A stretch of DNA of 29,557 bases from a virus: positions 1 through 29,557 of IMG/VR virus record IMGVR_UViG_3300040801_002376. One strand, given 5' to 3'. Below the pieces are notes generated by a model, which was not told where the DNA came from, ran no database searches, and saw only the letters and a list, made by a program, of their open reading frames with translations. Below are positions 22,574 through 28,421 of this stretch, piece by piece. The position numbers and the translations under genes are program-made. Positions within the stretch are counted from its first letter, which is position 1. Each line of letters begins with the position of its first letter.

Positions 22574-22782
22574 TATTTCATCACCTTGGCTGCGGTTTCA
22601 CCGCTTGCGTTCATAAAGTCAGACATTGATTTCATTGCCACTTTAGTAAAAGCGGTTTGGGCTTCAATGAAAGCGTGAAGTGGTGCAGACAATGTTTTGT
22701 CTTTTACCAATGTATCAACCGCAGTTTTCTTTGTAGATTGAATGTGGTCGATAAAGTAGTTAGTTGTAAAGTCATTAAACAT
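22573..22782 (-). CDS. Phasin-like small helical protein, 69 aa
   Basis: Helical, with APLHAFIEAQTAFTKVAMKSMSDFM close in style to the core of Phasin_2 proteins (F-x-x-AQ-x-x-F/Y). It begins MFNDFTTNYFIDHIQ after AGGA. Paired with the next gene by a TAATG overlap. If real, the pair would bind granule surfaces or lipids in a PHA-storing host; this is inference. Confidence 0.55.
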   Translation of the reverse strand: MFNDFTTNYFIDHIQSTKKTAVDTLVKDKTLSAPLHAFIEAQTAFTKVAMKSMSDFMNASGETAAKVMK

Positions 22783-22812
22783 GTTAGTTATCCTGTGTGT
22801 TGTGTGATAGAT

Positions 22813-22832
22813 GGGAGGCCTTTCAGCCTCCC
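22813..22832. other. Stable intergenic hairpin without U-tract
   Basis: GGGAGGC/GCCTCCC seven-base-pair stem with a six-base loop lies between the 22840-23013 gene and the phasin-like pair. No run of T follows on the minus strand, so it is more likely a transcript-stability or processing element than a terminator. Confidence 0.5.
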
Positions 22833-22839
22833 AAGATAT

Positions 22840-23013
22840 TTATTTTTTTAGCTTTTGAATCTGAAGCATACATTGTTTTGCTTCTTCATACATACCATGA
22901 TTTGCCAAATGAGCAGCAGCTCGTGCGTAGCCAATGATCTCACAGTGAGTCATAAACTTTGCGCCTAGACCAGCAAATGGGCTGGTGATAAGGTTATAAG
23001 CGATAGCCGTCAT
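22840..23013 (-). CDS. Small helical protein, 57 aa
   Basis: ATG at 23013 shares its A with the TAA of the DUF1127 gene (TAATG). The product starts MTAIAYNLITSPFAGLG and continues with AAAHLANHGMYEEAKQCMLQI, a helix pair of TPR-like look. Translationally coupled to DUF1127, so they probably work together. Function unknown. Confidence 0.7.
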   Translation of the reverse strand: MTAIAYNLITSPFAGLGAKFMTHCEIIGYARAAAHLANHGMYEEAKQCMLQIQKLKK

Positions 23014-23240
23014 TACAAACCCCTCCGTTTCATATCTGCAGAACCATGTGCGATACTGTAGATATCACCACGTGAAATACCGATATCATTAAGCTCTTTA
23101 GTAGTAAGTGCATTCAACTCTTGAATGGTCTTTGCTACCTCTCTAGCATATTTGTATGATTCGCGTAAACTCACGATGTGTTTAAAAAGGATCTGGAATG
23201 GATTTCCCAGATTCGGTAAGTAGTTGACTAATGTGGTCAT
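23013..23240 (-). CDS. DUF1127 (YjiS-like) protein, 75 aa
   Basis: The C-terminal half has the DUF1127 signature: ELNALTTKELNDIGISRGDIYSIA. Such small Arg/Lys-rich proteins are common in Alphaproteobacteria, where some bind RNA and affect stress response and nutrient uptake. The start is ATG 23240 (MTTLVNYLPNLG) with GAGG nine bases upstream; it lies inside the hsp20 reading frame, giving a 59-base overlap. It was probably acquired from the host and is expressed with hsp20. Confidence 0.8.
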   Translation of the reverse strand: MTTLVNYLPNLGNPFQILFKHIVSLRESYKYAREVAKTIQELNALTTKELNDIGISRGDIYSIAHGSADMKRRGL

Positions 23241-23664
23241 TGTGTGTTTCCTCGTTTTTTCCAATTGAAATTTTACGAGGACGCTTTTCGTCTGGAAGTA
23301 CAACCTTCAATTGCACAGCAAGGATTCCTTCTTTTAGATCAGCTCCGTGTACGTGTACGTACTCAGACAGCCTAAAGGTTCTATGGAACTTCTTAGCAGA
23401 AATACCCTTGTGGATATAGTTTCTGCCTTGACTTACATGTTCACCTTTTACCGTTAACGTGCGGTCGTTTACTTCGATCTCGATCTCATCACGCCTAAAA
23501 CCCGCGACAGCGAGTTCGATTTGGTAATCGTGTTCGTCAATTCTGACAATGTTATGAGGGGGATAGTGATCGTTGGCATGCCTAGCTGCTCTGTCGAGTT
23601 CATCTAGCATGTGATCGAAACCTACGAATGAGGCACGTGGAAACAGTGATTTTACGCCTGTCAT
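23182..23664 (-). CDS. hsp20: Small heat shock protein, Hsp20/IbpA family
   Basis: ATP-independent holdase chaperone, 160 residues. Alpha-crystallin domain runs about 38-130: DYQIELAVAGFRRDEIEIEV, a strand LTVKGEH, then FHRTFRLSEYV and a GILAVQL motif (the G-x-L signature). N-terminal arm has FVGFDHMLDELDRAA as in IbpA. Hsp20 is a regular late gene of marine T4-like phages. An exact late promoter box lies 64 bases upstream, so it is made when capsids assemble. Confidence 0.95.
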   Translation of the reverse strand: MTGVKSLFPRASFVGFDHMLDELDRAARHANDHYPPHNIVRIDEHDYQIELAVAGFRRDEIEIEVNDRTLTVKGEHVSQGRNYIHKGISAKKFHRTFRLSEYVHVHGADLKEGILAVQLKVVLPDEKRPRKISIGKNEETHNDHISQLLTESGKSIPDPF

Positions 23665-23727
23665 TGTTATCTCCTTAGTTTTAAAGCAAGATTATATTAA
23701 GGACCCGGACCATCCGGCATCCACAGT

Positions 23728-23735
23728 TATTTATA
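23728..23735 (-). promoter_or_regulatory. T4-type late promoter box TATAAATA before hsp20
   Basis: Exact minus-strand TATAAATA in the roughly 100-base gap between the GroES-like gene and hsp20, giving a leader of about 60 bases. It should drive hsp20, DUF1127 and the phasin-like genes up to the terminator at 22324. Confidence 0.8.
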
Positions 23736-23764
23736 AAGGTTAGTTATCTGCTTAATAACCTTTT

Positions 23765-24016
23765 TTAAATAATTGCGATCACGCTGGTATCTGGTAAGAT
23801 AACAGCCTTTTCGCCTTGGTGAGTGACTGGAACGCCATCACCCCATTTTACATAGGCTTCATCACCTACGTTACATGTTTTTGTGTCAGGACCTACTGCC
23901 TTTACAATAGCAGATTTTGATCCTGACTCAACGTCGCTCTGAAGAATAATCCCGCCAGCAGTTGTCTTTTGGGCTTCTTGTTGAACAACGTAAACATAGT
24001 TCTGTGTTGGATTCAT
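23765..24016 (-). CDS. GroES-like co-chaperonin
   Basis: Short Cpn10 fold of 83 residues: YVYVVQQEAQKTTAGGIIL includes the mobile-loop region and the TxGGI motif that contacts GroEL. SAIVKAVGPD and VGDEAYVKWGDG are the remaining Cpn10 strands and the end DTSVIAII matches the GroES C-terminus. T4 supplies its own co-chaperonin (gp31) for capsid protein folding; this is likely the counterpart, though closer in sequence to host GroES. It is read after regA. Confidence 0.85.
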   Translation of the reverse strand: MNPTQNYVYVVQQEAQKTTAGGIILQSDVESGSKSAIVKAVGPDTKTCNVGDEAYVKWGDGVPVTHQGEKAVILPDTSVIAII

Positions 24017-24019
24017 ATA

Positions 24020-24394
24020 TTACGTATTTCCGATATTATATTTGGGACATAGTTCCCATTGTTGTTTTTCCTTGTGAGGAATAACTTTAATCTGACGAAG
24101 AGGAGCTTTATCAGTCGCCTGAGCTCCATTCACGATATCCAACAAACCCCAATCAGAAAGCAGTGTTGCAATCGTATTACGGCGTTGTACATCATTGTCC
24201 ATCAGATTCGACGGTTTCCCGTCTAGCATGAATAACTCTTTAAAGTGAACAATAAAATATCTACCCTGCTTGTGCAAGATATGACAAGATTGGTAAAGTT
24301 TATTGTCCTTACGGGAAGCGACACCGATACGGGTGAGGGTTTCTCGGATCTTTAAAAAGTCATCCGGTTCTTTGAGCGTGATTTCCAGCATCAT
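24020..24394 (-). CDS. regA: RegA translational repressor
   Basis: Binds start regions of early mRNAs and blocks their translation. Clear similarity to T4 RegA: MLEITLKEPDDFLKIRETLTR, YQSCHILHKQGRYFIVHFKE, a DWGLLDIV segment and PKYNIGN at the end. I use the ATG at 24394 (MMLEITL), which gives 124 residues as against 122 in T4; the frame extends to a GTG at 24433 that overlaps gp62 and is probably not used. Classical T4 order gp62-regA is kept. Confidence 0.95.
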   Translation of the reverse strand: MMLEITLKEPDDFLKIRETLTRIGVASRKDNKLYQSCHILHKQGRYFIVHFKELFMLDGKPSNLMDNDVQRRNTIATLLSDWGLLDIVNGAQATDKAPLRQIKVIPHKEKQQWELCPKYNIGNT

Positions 24395-24416
24395 AGCCGG
24401 AGTCCACGTTACTTCG

Positions 24417-24797
24417 TTATTTGGTTTTTCCACCTTTATAGACCTTCATTTTCAATTCATCAATTTGATTTTTAGTTAATACTCTAAGCACTTGACGTGC
24501 CTTCTCATTGCTATAGCCATAATATTCTTTAATGGCGTCTAACGCTTCTATTGTATCTGGTTTGATCCATTTACTAAAGCGCTTTTTGCTTCTGATAGTA
24601 TTTATAAGAAAATCAAATTGAAGTTTCGAGTCTACGTGATGACACCGGTTCATCTCATTAGCGAGAAGAACTGTGTCCGGAAAGTAAGAAAGTCCACGGT
24701 TAACCATATAGGCACTGTAAGCTTTCTCGGTTAAGTCATCAACCATGATATTCTTTTTGGTTTGATTGATGGCATTTAGATAATCAAAAGGGTTCAT
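24417..24797 (-). CDS. 62: Clamp loader small subunit (gp62)
   Basis: Works with gp44 to load the gp45 clamp. The N-terminus MNPFDYLNAINQTKKNIM and the segments FPDTVLLANEMNR and KKRFSKW are those of gp62 in marine T4 relatives. Length 126 residues is shorter than T4 gp62 (187), as usual in that group. It lies between a small membrane-protein gene and regA. A late promoter box is embedded in its coding sequence. Confidence 0.9.
   Translation of the reverse strand: MNPFDYLNAINQTKKNIMVDDLTEKAYSAYMVNRGLSYFPDTVLLANEMNRCHHVDSKLQFDFLINTIRSKKRFSKWIKPDTIEALDAIKEYYGYSNEKARQVLRVLTKNQIDELKMKVYKGGKTK
24599..24606 (-). promoter_or_regulatory. Intragenic late-promoter box in gp62
   Basis: Minus strand reads TATAAATACTATC, matching the T4 late consensus and also most of the downstream bases seen in strong T4 late promoters. 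It would supply late transcripts for regA and the GroES-like gene. It could be a chance match in an A/T-rich frame. Confidence 0.5.
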
Positions 24798-24964
24798 AAT
24801 CCAATAAGTCCTAATCCATGGTTTGCGATCGCATTTAAGATAATAAAGACTCCGACAAGAACTTCGAAGAGAACGATTACGGTACGTACTATCGCAACCT
24901 TATCGGCCTTCTCAGCATCGTCGAAAGCTTTACTACCTAGTGCTTTTGCCCATATTGTCCACAT
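24794..24964 (-). CDS. Small membrane protein between gp44 and gp62, 56 aa
   Basis: ATG 24964 overlaps the TAA of gp44 (TAATG), preferable to the longer frame to 25003. The product MWTIWAKALGSKAFDDAEKADK is followed by one transmembrane helix VIVLFEVLVGVFIILNAIA. A membrane protein inside the clamp-loader operon is unusual; it overlaps gp62 by four bases. A replisome anchor to the membrane is a speculative role. Confidence 0.75.
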   Translation of the reverse strand: MWTIWAKALGSKAFDDAEKADKVAIVRTVIVLFEVLVGVFIILNAIANHGLGLIGL

Positions 24965-25899
24965 TACTGCCACTCTGCAGCAGCCATTACCTCGGTCATG
25001 CATGCGACAACGTTAAGCTCATGATCAGCAACAAAAGCATTTTTGTACTGATAGTCAGCTAGGATAAGAACAATCTGAGGAATAGAGTGAGGTTTTAGGT
25101 TATCACTCATATTGTCATAGATCTTACGGAAGATGGCATGGGGTTCAGTATCCATATTGTCTGCGACCCACTTACGCATCTGTTTAAAGTCTTTGTTACG
25201 TAGGTGAGAAATAAGACCTTTGACACTATCATCAACCAGGTTAACCAACACACCTGAATCAATAGTACCAGACACGGAATAACGCTGACACTCGTTTAGA
25301 ATACGACGGAAGTCGGGGAAATACTTTTGGACAACTTCAGCCACAACCTTTTGGTCATAGGTAATGCTTTCCTGGTCAAGTACTCCAGTTACTCGTTTAA
25401 AGATACCACCAGCAATTGCTGGCTTTTCACTATTTGGAATAGCGAAATCATAGACACTGCACCGAGAGTGCAACGGCTCAATGATACGGTTTTTAAAGTT
25501 GCAAGTCAAGATGAACCGGCAATTGTTTGAGAATTCTTCAATGAATCCACGCAATGCAGGTTGAGTTGATTGTGGGTTTAGGTAATCAGCCTCATCGAGG
25601 ATAACAACCTTGTAACCACCTTGCAATGAAACCGAAGAAGCAAACTGTTTAATCTTACCACGTAGGGTATCGATATTACCTTCTTCGGAACCGTTGACTA
25701 CGATGTAATCAAGCTCGAGCATATTGCACAAAGCTTTGGCTACCGTAGTCTTACCGACACCAGCCGTACCACTAAACATCATGTTTGGTAGTTCACCAGA
25801 CTTGGCGATATCGGTAAAGGTTTTAGTCAAAGACTTGGGAAGTACACACTGTTCGATTGTACGAGGGCGGTACTTTTCTACCCATAGAAATTCAGACAT
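24964..25899 (-). CDS. 44: Clamp loader large subunit (gp44), AAA+ ATPase
   Basis: ATPase subunit of the gp44/62 loader. Walker A GTAGVGKT at 44-51, Walker B LDEAD at 101-105, and an SRC arginine-finger motif at 145-147. N-terminus FLWVEKYRPRTIEQCV is typical for clamp loaders. Length 311 residues compares with 319 in T4. First gene of the transcript from the early promoter at 25929, which is back to back with a plus-strand late promoter. Confidence 0.96.
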   Translation of the reverse strand: MSEFLWVEKYRPRTIEQCVLPKSLTKTFTDIAKSGELPNMMFSGTAGVGKTTVAKALCNMLELDYIVVNGSEEGNIDTLRGKIKQFASSVSLQGGYKVVILDEADYLNPQSTQPALRGFIEEFSNNCRFILTCNFKNRIIEPLHSRCSVYDFAIPNSEKPAIAGGIFKRVTGVLDQESITYDQKVVAEVVQKYFPDFRRILNECQRYSVSGTIDSGVLVNLVDDSVKGLISHLRNKDFKQMRKWVADNMDTEPHAIFRKIYDNMSDNLKPHSIPQIVLILADYQYKNAFVADHELNVVACMTEVMAAAEWQ

Positions 25900-25928
25900 T
25901 CACGTTCTCCATAATTTAATATACTCTT

Positions 25929-25957
25929 ATTATACACCATAATAAGAAATTTGTACA
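25929..25957 (-). promoter_or_regulatory. Early promoter of the clamp-loader operon
   Basis: Minus strand: -35 TGTACA at 25952-25957, 17-bp spacer, -10 TATAAT at 25929-25934. The -35 lies two bases from the plus-strand late box, so early leftward and late rightward promoters are divergent and almost touching. Confidence 0.85.
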
Positions 25958-25959
25958 CC

Positions 25960-25967
25960 TATAAATA
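25960..25967 (+). promoter_or_regulatory. Plus-strand late promoter box TATAAATA
   Basis: Exact T4-type late box on the plus strand, reading TATAAATA-AGGAT-ATG. The expected transcription start is at or beside the ATG of the lipoprotein gene at 25973, so the message would be leaderless or nearly so. AAGGA inside this stretch would serve as ribosome site only for a transcript starting further upstream. Confidence 0.7.
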
Positions 25968-25972
25968 AGGAT

Positions 25973-26545
25973 ATGAAAAAAATACTTCTCATGACCATAT
26001 TCCTAGGTGCTTGTTCAAAGGCACAACCCGTAGATTCAATAGGACCTATGGATGGTGTGGTATATTCAGCCGCGGTCAGGTTAGGACTAAACGAAAACGA
26101 AAATCGCCAAGAATTGAAATCATTCCTTGGCATCGATCCGGTTTATTACGAGTGGTGTGCAGCATTTGTTAATTCAGTCCTAAATGAAAACGATATTCCT
26201 GGATCAGAGTCAGTCAGCGATTACCCGCTTACAGCAAGAAGTTTTACTAACTGGGGTAACCGAGCAGACACCCCAGAAAGAGGAGATATCGTCGTATTCC
26301 CACGTGGTAATCAGGGATGGCAAGGTCATGTAGGATTCTATGTAAGAACCGTTATGGTTGATGGCAAAGAAATGTACATGATACTTGGAGGAAATCAATC
26401 TGACGAAGTTTCATTCGAACTGTTTCCTGCAAGTTCTGCAATCACAATACGACGTAGGCCCATGGAGTCAGTCAGGGAATTGAACCCTGCGACGATAGAT
26501 GATACGACGCCTTGGTATCGGTTACCGCTAGCAAGCCTGCACTGA
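25973..26545 (+). CDS. Lipoprotein with CHAP/NlpC-like peptidoglycan hydrolase domain (TIGR02594-like)
   Basis: Only plus-strand gene. MKKILLMTIFLGACSK is a lipoprotein signal with lipobox LGAC (C14), so the mature protein is anchored to a membrane and faces the periplasm. The peptidase domain has catalytic C62 (YEWCAAFVN), GDIVVF, H119 in GHVGFY, and GGNQSD at 139-144, as in TIGR02594 proteins. A lysis or entry role in cutting peptidoglycan is likely. The domain ends at residue 163; residues 164-190 are read from the antisense strand of a tRNA-like element, so the tail is probably non-native. Confidence 0.8.
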   Translation: MKKILLMTIFLGACSKAQPVDSIGPMDGVVYSAAVRLGLNENENRQELKSFLGIDPVYYEWCAAFVNSVLNENDIPGSESVSDYPLTARSFTNWGNRADTPERGDIVVFPRGNQGWQGHVGFYVRTVMVDGKEMYMILGGNQSDEVSFELFPASSAITIRRRPMESVRELNPATIDDTTPWYRLPLASLH

Positions 26546-26546
26546 C
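26463..26546 (-). pseudogene. Degenerate tRNA-like element
   Basis: The minus strand has a perfect T-arm (CAGGG-TTCAATT-CCCTG), a six-pair acceptor stem GTCAGT/ACTGAC, and T-CCA at the 3' end, total 84 bases. The acceptor is one pair short, and I cannot form a proper D-arm or a seven-base anticodon loop (best stem is GATAC/GTATC with a nine-base loop). It follows tRNA-Pro by five bases. It may be a decayed tRNA or a highly unusual one. It overlaps the end of the plus-strand lipoprotein gene. Confidence 0.55.
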
Positions 26547-26551
26547 ATAAC

Positions 26552-26628
26552 TGGTCGGAGTACAAGGATTCGAACCTTGGACCTCTTGGTCCCAAACCAA
26601 GCGCACTACCAGGCTGTGCTATACTCCG
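26552..26628 (-). tRNA. tRNA-Pro (anticodon UGG)
   Basis: Seven-pair acceptor CGGAGTA/TACTCCG, D-arm with GGT, anticodon stem CTTGG/CCAAG with loop TTTGGGA (anticodon TGG), T-loop TTCGAAT, discriminator A and encoded CCA. 77 bases. Reads CCA proline codons. Confidence 0.95.
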
Positions 26629-26640
26629 ATATGCTGGCCG

Positions 26641-26892
26641 TTAACCTTTTGAGGTAATTGCCTCATAAAGCTCGACAAGTTCTTCTTGCTCTTGCTGAAC
26701 CGTCGTAAAGTTTTGGCGGTGATAGATGCTTGCCAATTTACGCACGTATTTCTTTTCAAGACCAAGATCATCGTTTACTTTATCAATCACGTCTTTTTGG
26801 AAATCCTTCTCGGCGTCAACCCGGGTCATTGAGTTAGACATTTCTTTGATAGAAGCAAGAAGTTTTTCACGATCAGCGGGGTTAGACAACAT
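26641..26892 (-). CDS. dsbA: DsbA-like double-stranded DNA-binding protein (late transcription factor)
   Basis: The segment VNDDLGLEKKYVRKLASIYHRQNF...EELVELYEAI resembles T4 DsbA, a small dsDNA-binding protein associated with late promoters. I use ATG 26892 (MLSNPADREK) with GAGGA eight bases upstream; the longer frame to 26955 would run through tRNA-Asn. 83 residues, against 89 in T4. It is placed between two tRNA genes. The match is from memory of the T4 protein. Confidence 0.75.
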   Translation of the reverse strand: MLSNPADREKLLASIKEMSNSMTRVDAEKDFQKDVIDKVNDDLGLEKKYVRKLASIYHRQNFTTVQQEQEELVELYEAITSKG

Positions 26893-26920
26893 TATGTATT
26901 CCTCATAGTATAAAAATAAG

Positions 26921-26996
26921 TGGCTCCCTGTGCTGGGCTCGAACCAGCGACACATTGATTAACAGTCAATTGCTCTACCAACTGAGCTAACAGGGA
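26921..26996 (-). tRNA. tRNA-Asn (anticodon GUU)
   Basis: Acceptor TCCCTGT/ACAGGGA, D-arm GCTC-AGTTGGTA-GAGC, anticodon stem ATTGA/TCAAT with loop CTGTTAA (anticodon GTT), T-stem GCTGG/CCAGC with loop TTCGAGC, G73 and encoded CCA. 76 bases. Confidence 0.95.
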
Positions 26997-27002
26997 AAAG
27001 GT

Positions 27003-27023
27003 GAGGGCTAACCGTTGGCCCTC
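27003..27023 (-). other. Hairpin upstream of tRNA-Asn
   Basis: Six-pair stem GAGGGC/GCCCTC with a nine-base loop, followed on the minus strand by ACCTTTT right before tRNA-Asn. It may be a weak terminator after the small gene at 27079 or a processing signal for the tRNA. A second palindrome TTGAGTGA/TCACTCAA lies at 27054-27072. Confidence 0.4.
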
Positions 27024-27078
27024 GTGGATGTATTACGGCATCACCCGAACGGCTTGAGTGAATTTCACTCAAACAGTA

Positions 27079-27318
27079 TTACTCGGCCGGTGCTTCTTCT
27101 GCTTCGGCTTCTGCTGGTTCCTCTTGCTGAGGTGCATTAGCTTGTACAAAAGTTGCGATACGACCACGAACTGCACCAACCGATTCTAGCTCAGTACCTT
27201 CAAATGCACCGCGCTTTGAACACACGTCGATGATTTGAATTACCGCAGCCAGATCGCCGAGGCCCAATTGAGGCGCCTGTGCTTCTTCCGCACCCTGAGT
27301 TTCTGTTGCTTCAGTCAT
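27079..27318 (-). CDS. Conserved small protein after the sliding clamp, 79 aa
   Basis: ATG 27318 (MTEATETQG) has GGAG six bases upstream and begins one base after the gp45 stop. Core LGLGDLAAVIQIIDVCSKRGAFEGTELESVG is strongly conserved in marine T4-like phages in my recollection. The C-terminus is a low-complexity Glu/Ala tail (PAEAEAEEAPAE). Co-translated with gp45; function unknown, perhaps related to late transcription or replication. Confidence 0.8.
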   Translation of the reverse strand: MTEATETQGAEEAQAPQLGLGDLAAVIQIIDVCSKRGAFEGTELESVGAVRGRIATFVQANAPQQEEPAEAEAEEAPAE

Positions 27319-27319
27319 T

Positions 27320-28003
27320 TTATTCTCCATAAGTTGAGTTTTTCTCGAGAGCTACCCAATACTCGACTGGAGTATTGAGATTCTTAAAATGTGAGATGAG
27401 ACGTTTAGAGATAACAACCTCGTAATCACCACTCACAAACTTAAAGTTGTTAATATTAAAGATGAACCTAAAGGCATCATCTACAACTTCTTTGGCATCT
27501 ACTTCAATATCAAATGTATTTGAAGTAGAGTCCTTCACATCAGTCACTTTGATCGTAAGACCAGAGTTACCGGTGGATTTAGTAACCACTACATCTGTAA
27601 CACCCAAGGCACCGGCAGCTTTTCGAAGCTGGCCCATATCATCTTGAGTCAGAGTAAAGGTTACCTCGGCGGATGGCATGACGATGTCTTTTGATGGAGA
27701 GGTCAGAATATCCGGAGCACTAAAGAAGTACTTAACTGCGCGACGACCTTGGGAGATTTTGAGGGAGAGAGCGTCGTCTGCTACGTTAAGTTCCGGATCA
27801 TCGAACATGCCTACCACGCCGAGGAACTCGTTGAGATCGTAGATACCAAACGAGGTATCAAACGATTCAGCTACAGAAGCTTTTGCAAGAATATTCTTGG
27901 CTTCTGAGATTGTTTTTAATTCAGATCCCGTATTGATAACGATGTTGCTGTTGATCCCAGCAAAGTTTTTCAATACAGATTGTGTGTCATTACTTAGTTT
28001 CAT
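27320..28003 (-). CDS. 45: Sliding clamp (gp45)
   Basis: Trimeric processivity clamp for gp43 and, in T4, the mobile activator of late transcription. 227 residues (T4: 228). N-terminus MKLSNDTQSVLKNFAGINSNI and the segments FGIYDLNEFLGVV and PSAEVTFTLTQDDM match gp45 of T4 relatives. It is separated from gp44 by tRNAs, dsbA and the plus-strand gene rather than next to it as in T4. Overlaps the DUF5664 gene by fourteen bases. Confidence 0.95.
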   Translation of the reverse strand: MKLSNDTQSVLKNFAGINSNIVINTGSELKTISEAKNILAKASVAESFDTSFGIYDLNEFLGVVGMFDDPELNVADDALSLKISQGRRAVKYFFSAPDILTSPSKDIVMPSAEVTFTLTQDDMGQLRKAAGALGVTDVVVTKSTGNSGLTIKVTDVKDSTSNTFDIEVDAKEVVDDAFRFIFNINNFKFVSGDYEVVISKRLISHFKNLNTPVEYWVALEKNSTYGE

Positions 28004-28421
28004 AATTCATTCCATTCACTGTCACATTGATATTTCGATAAGCCTGATCCCATTCTTCGGGAGTAGCAGAATTTATTGACTGATATGTGGTATTATATAT
28101 CACTTCATCAGGTTTGTACATAGGCTTTTCATCTTTTTTTTCACTTTTATTATCAAACTCAAGTAAGAAAAGAAGATTGCAGATCGCATGAGCCGTGTGG
28201 TTGATACCAGTCTCATCATCGTTTTTCTTACCCTGCATGTACGCAGAGATATGGCGCAATGCTGCAGCCTCATAACGATGGCGCTCAACATGTTCCCAGT
28301 TAAAGCGATCATACTTATTTGCACCATATGTCAGAACCTTGACTACTTCGTCAAGTGCCCCGAAGGGCACAAGACTGTAGTCAGGTTTCTTATGGTCGTG
28401 TTTAACTCCATGACTCATCAT
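27990..28421 (-). CDS. DUF5664-type nucleotide pyrophosphohydrolase with C-terminal extension
   Basis: KHDHKKPDYSLVPFGALDEVVKVLTYGANKYDRFNW and HISAYMQGKKND...GINHTAHAICNLLFL carry the helical metal-binding core seen also in the 12758-13069 protein. Roughly 45 extra residues at the C-terminus are low in similarity. Two adjacent ATGs follow GGAGGTGA, so the start is 28421 or 28418. It lies between cobS and gp45, so its expression is tied to replication. Substrate unknown; a dNTP is likely. Confidence 0.8.
   Translation of the reverse strand: MMSHGVKHDHKKPDYSLVPFGALDEVVKVLTYGANKYDRFNWEHVERHRYEAAALRHISAYMQGKKNDDETGINHTAHAICNLLFLLEFDNKSEKKDEKPMYKPDEVIYNTTYQSINSATPEEWDQAYRNINVTVNGMNYETK

Noticed and set aside
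22836-22843. AATAAATA upstream of the phasin-like pair as a late promoter
   Set aside because: First base differs from the strict late box, and it falls in the terminal Lys codons of the preceding gene; the hsp20 late promoter already covers the block.
23736-23764. Hairpin GGTTA/TAACC with T-run as a plus-strand terminator
   Set aside because: No plus-strand gene ends here; stem is weak. At most a marginal minus-strand end after the GroES-like gene.
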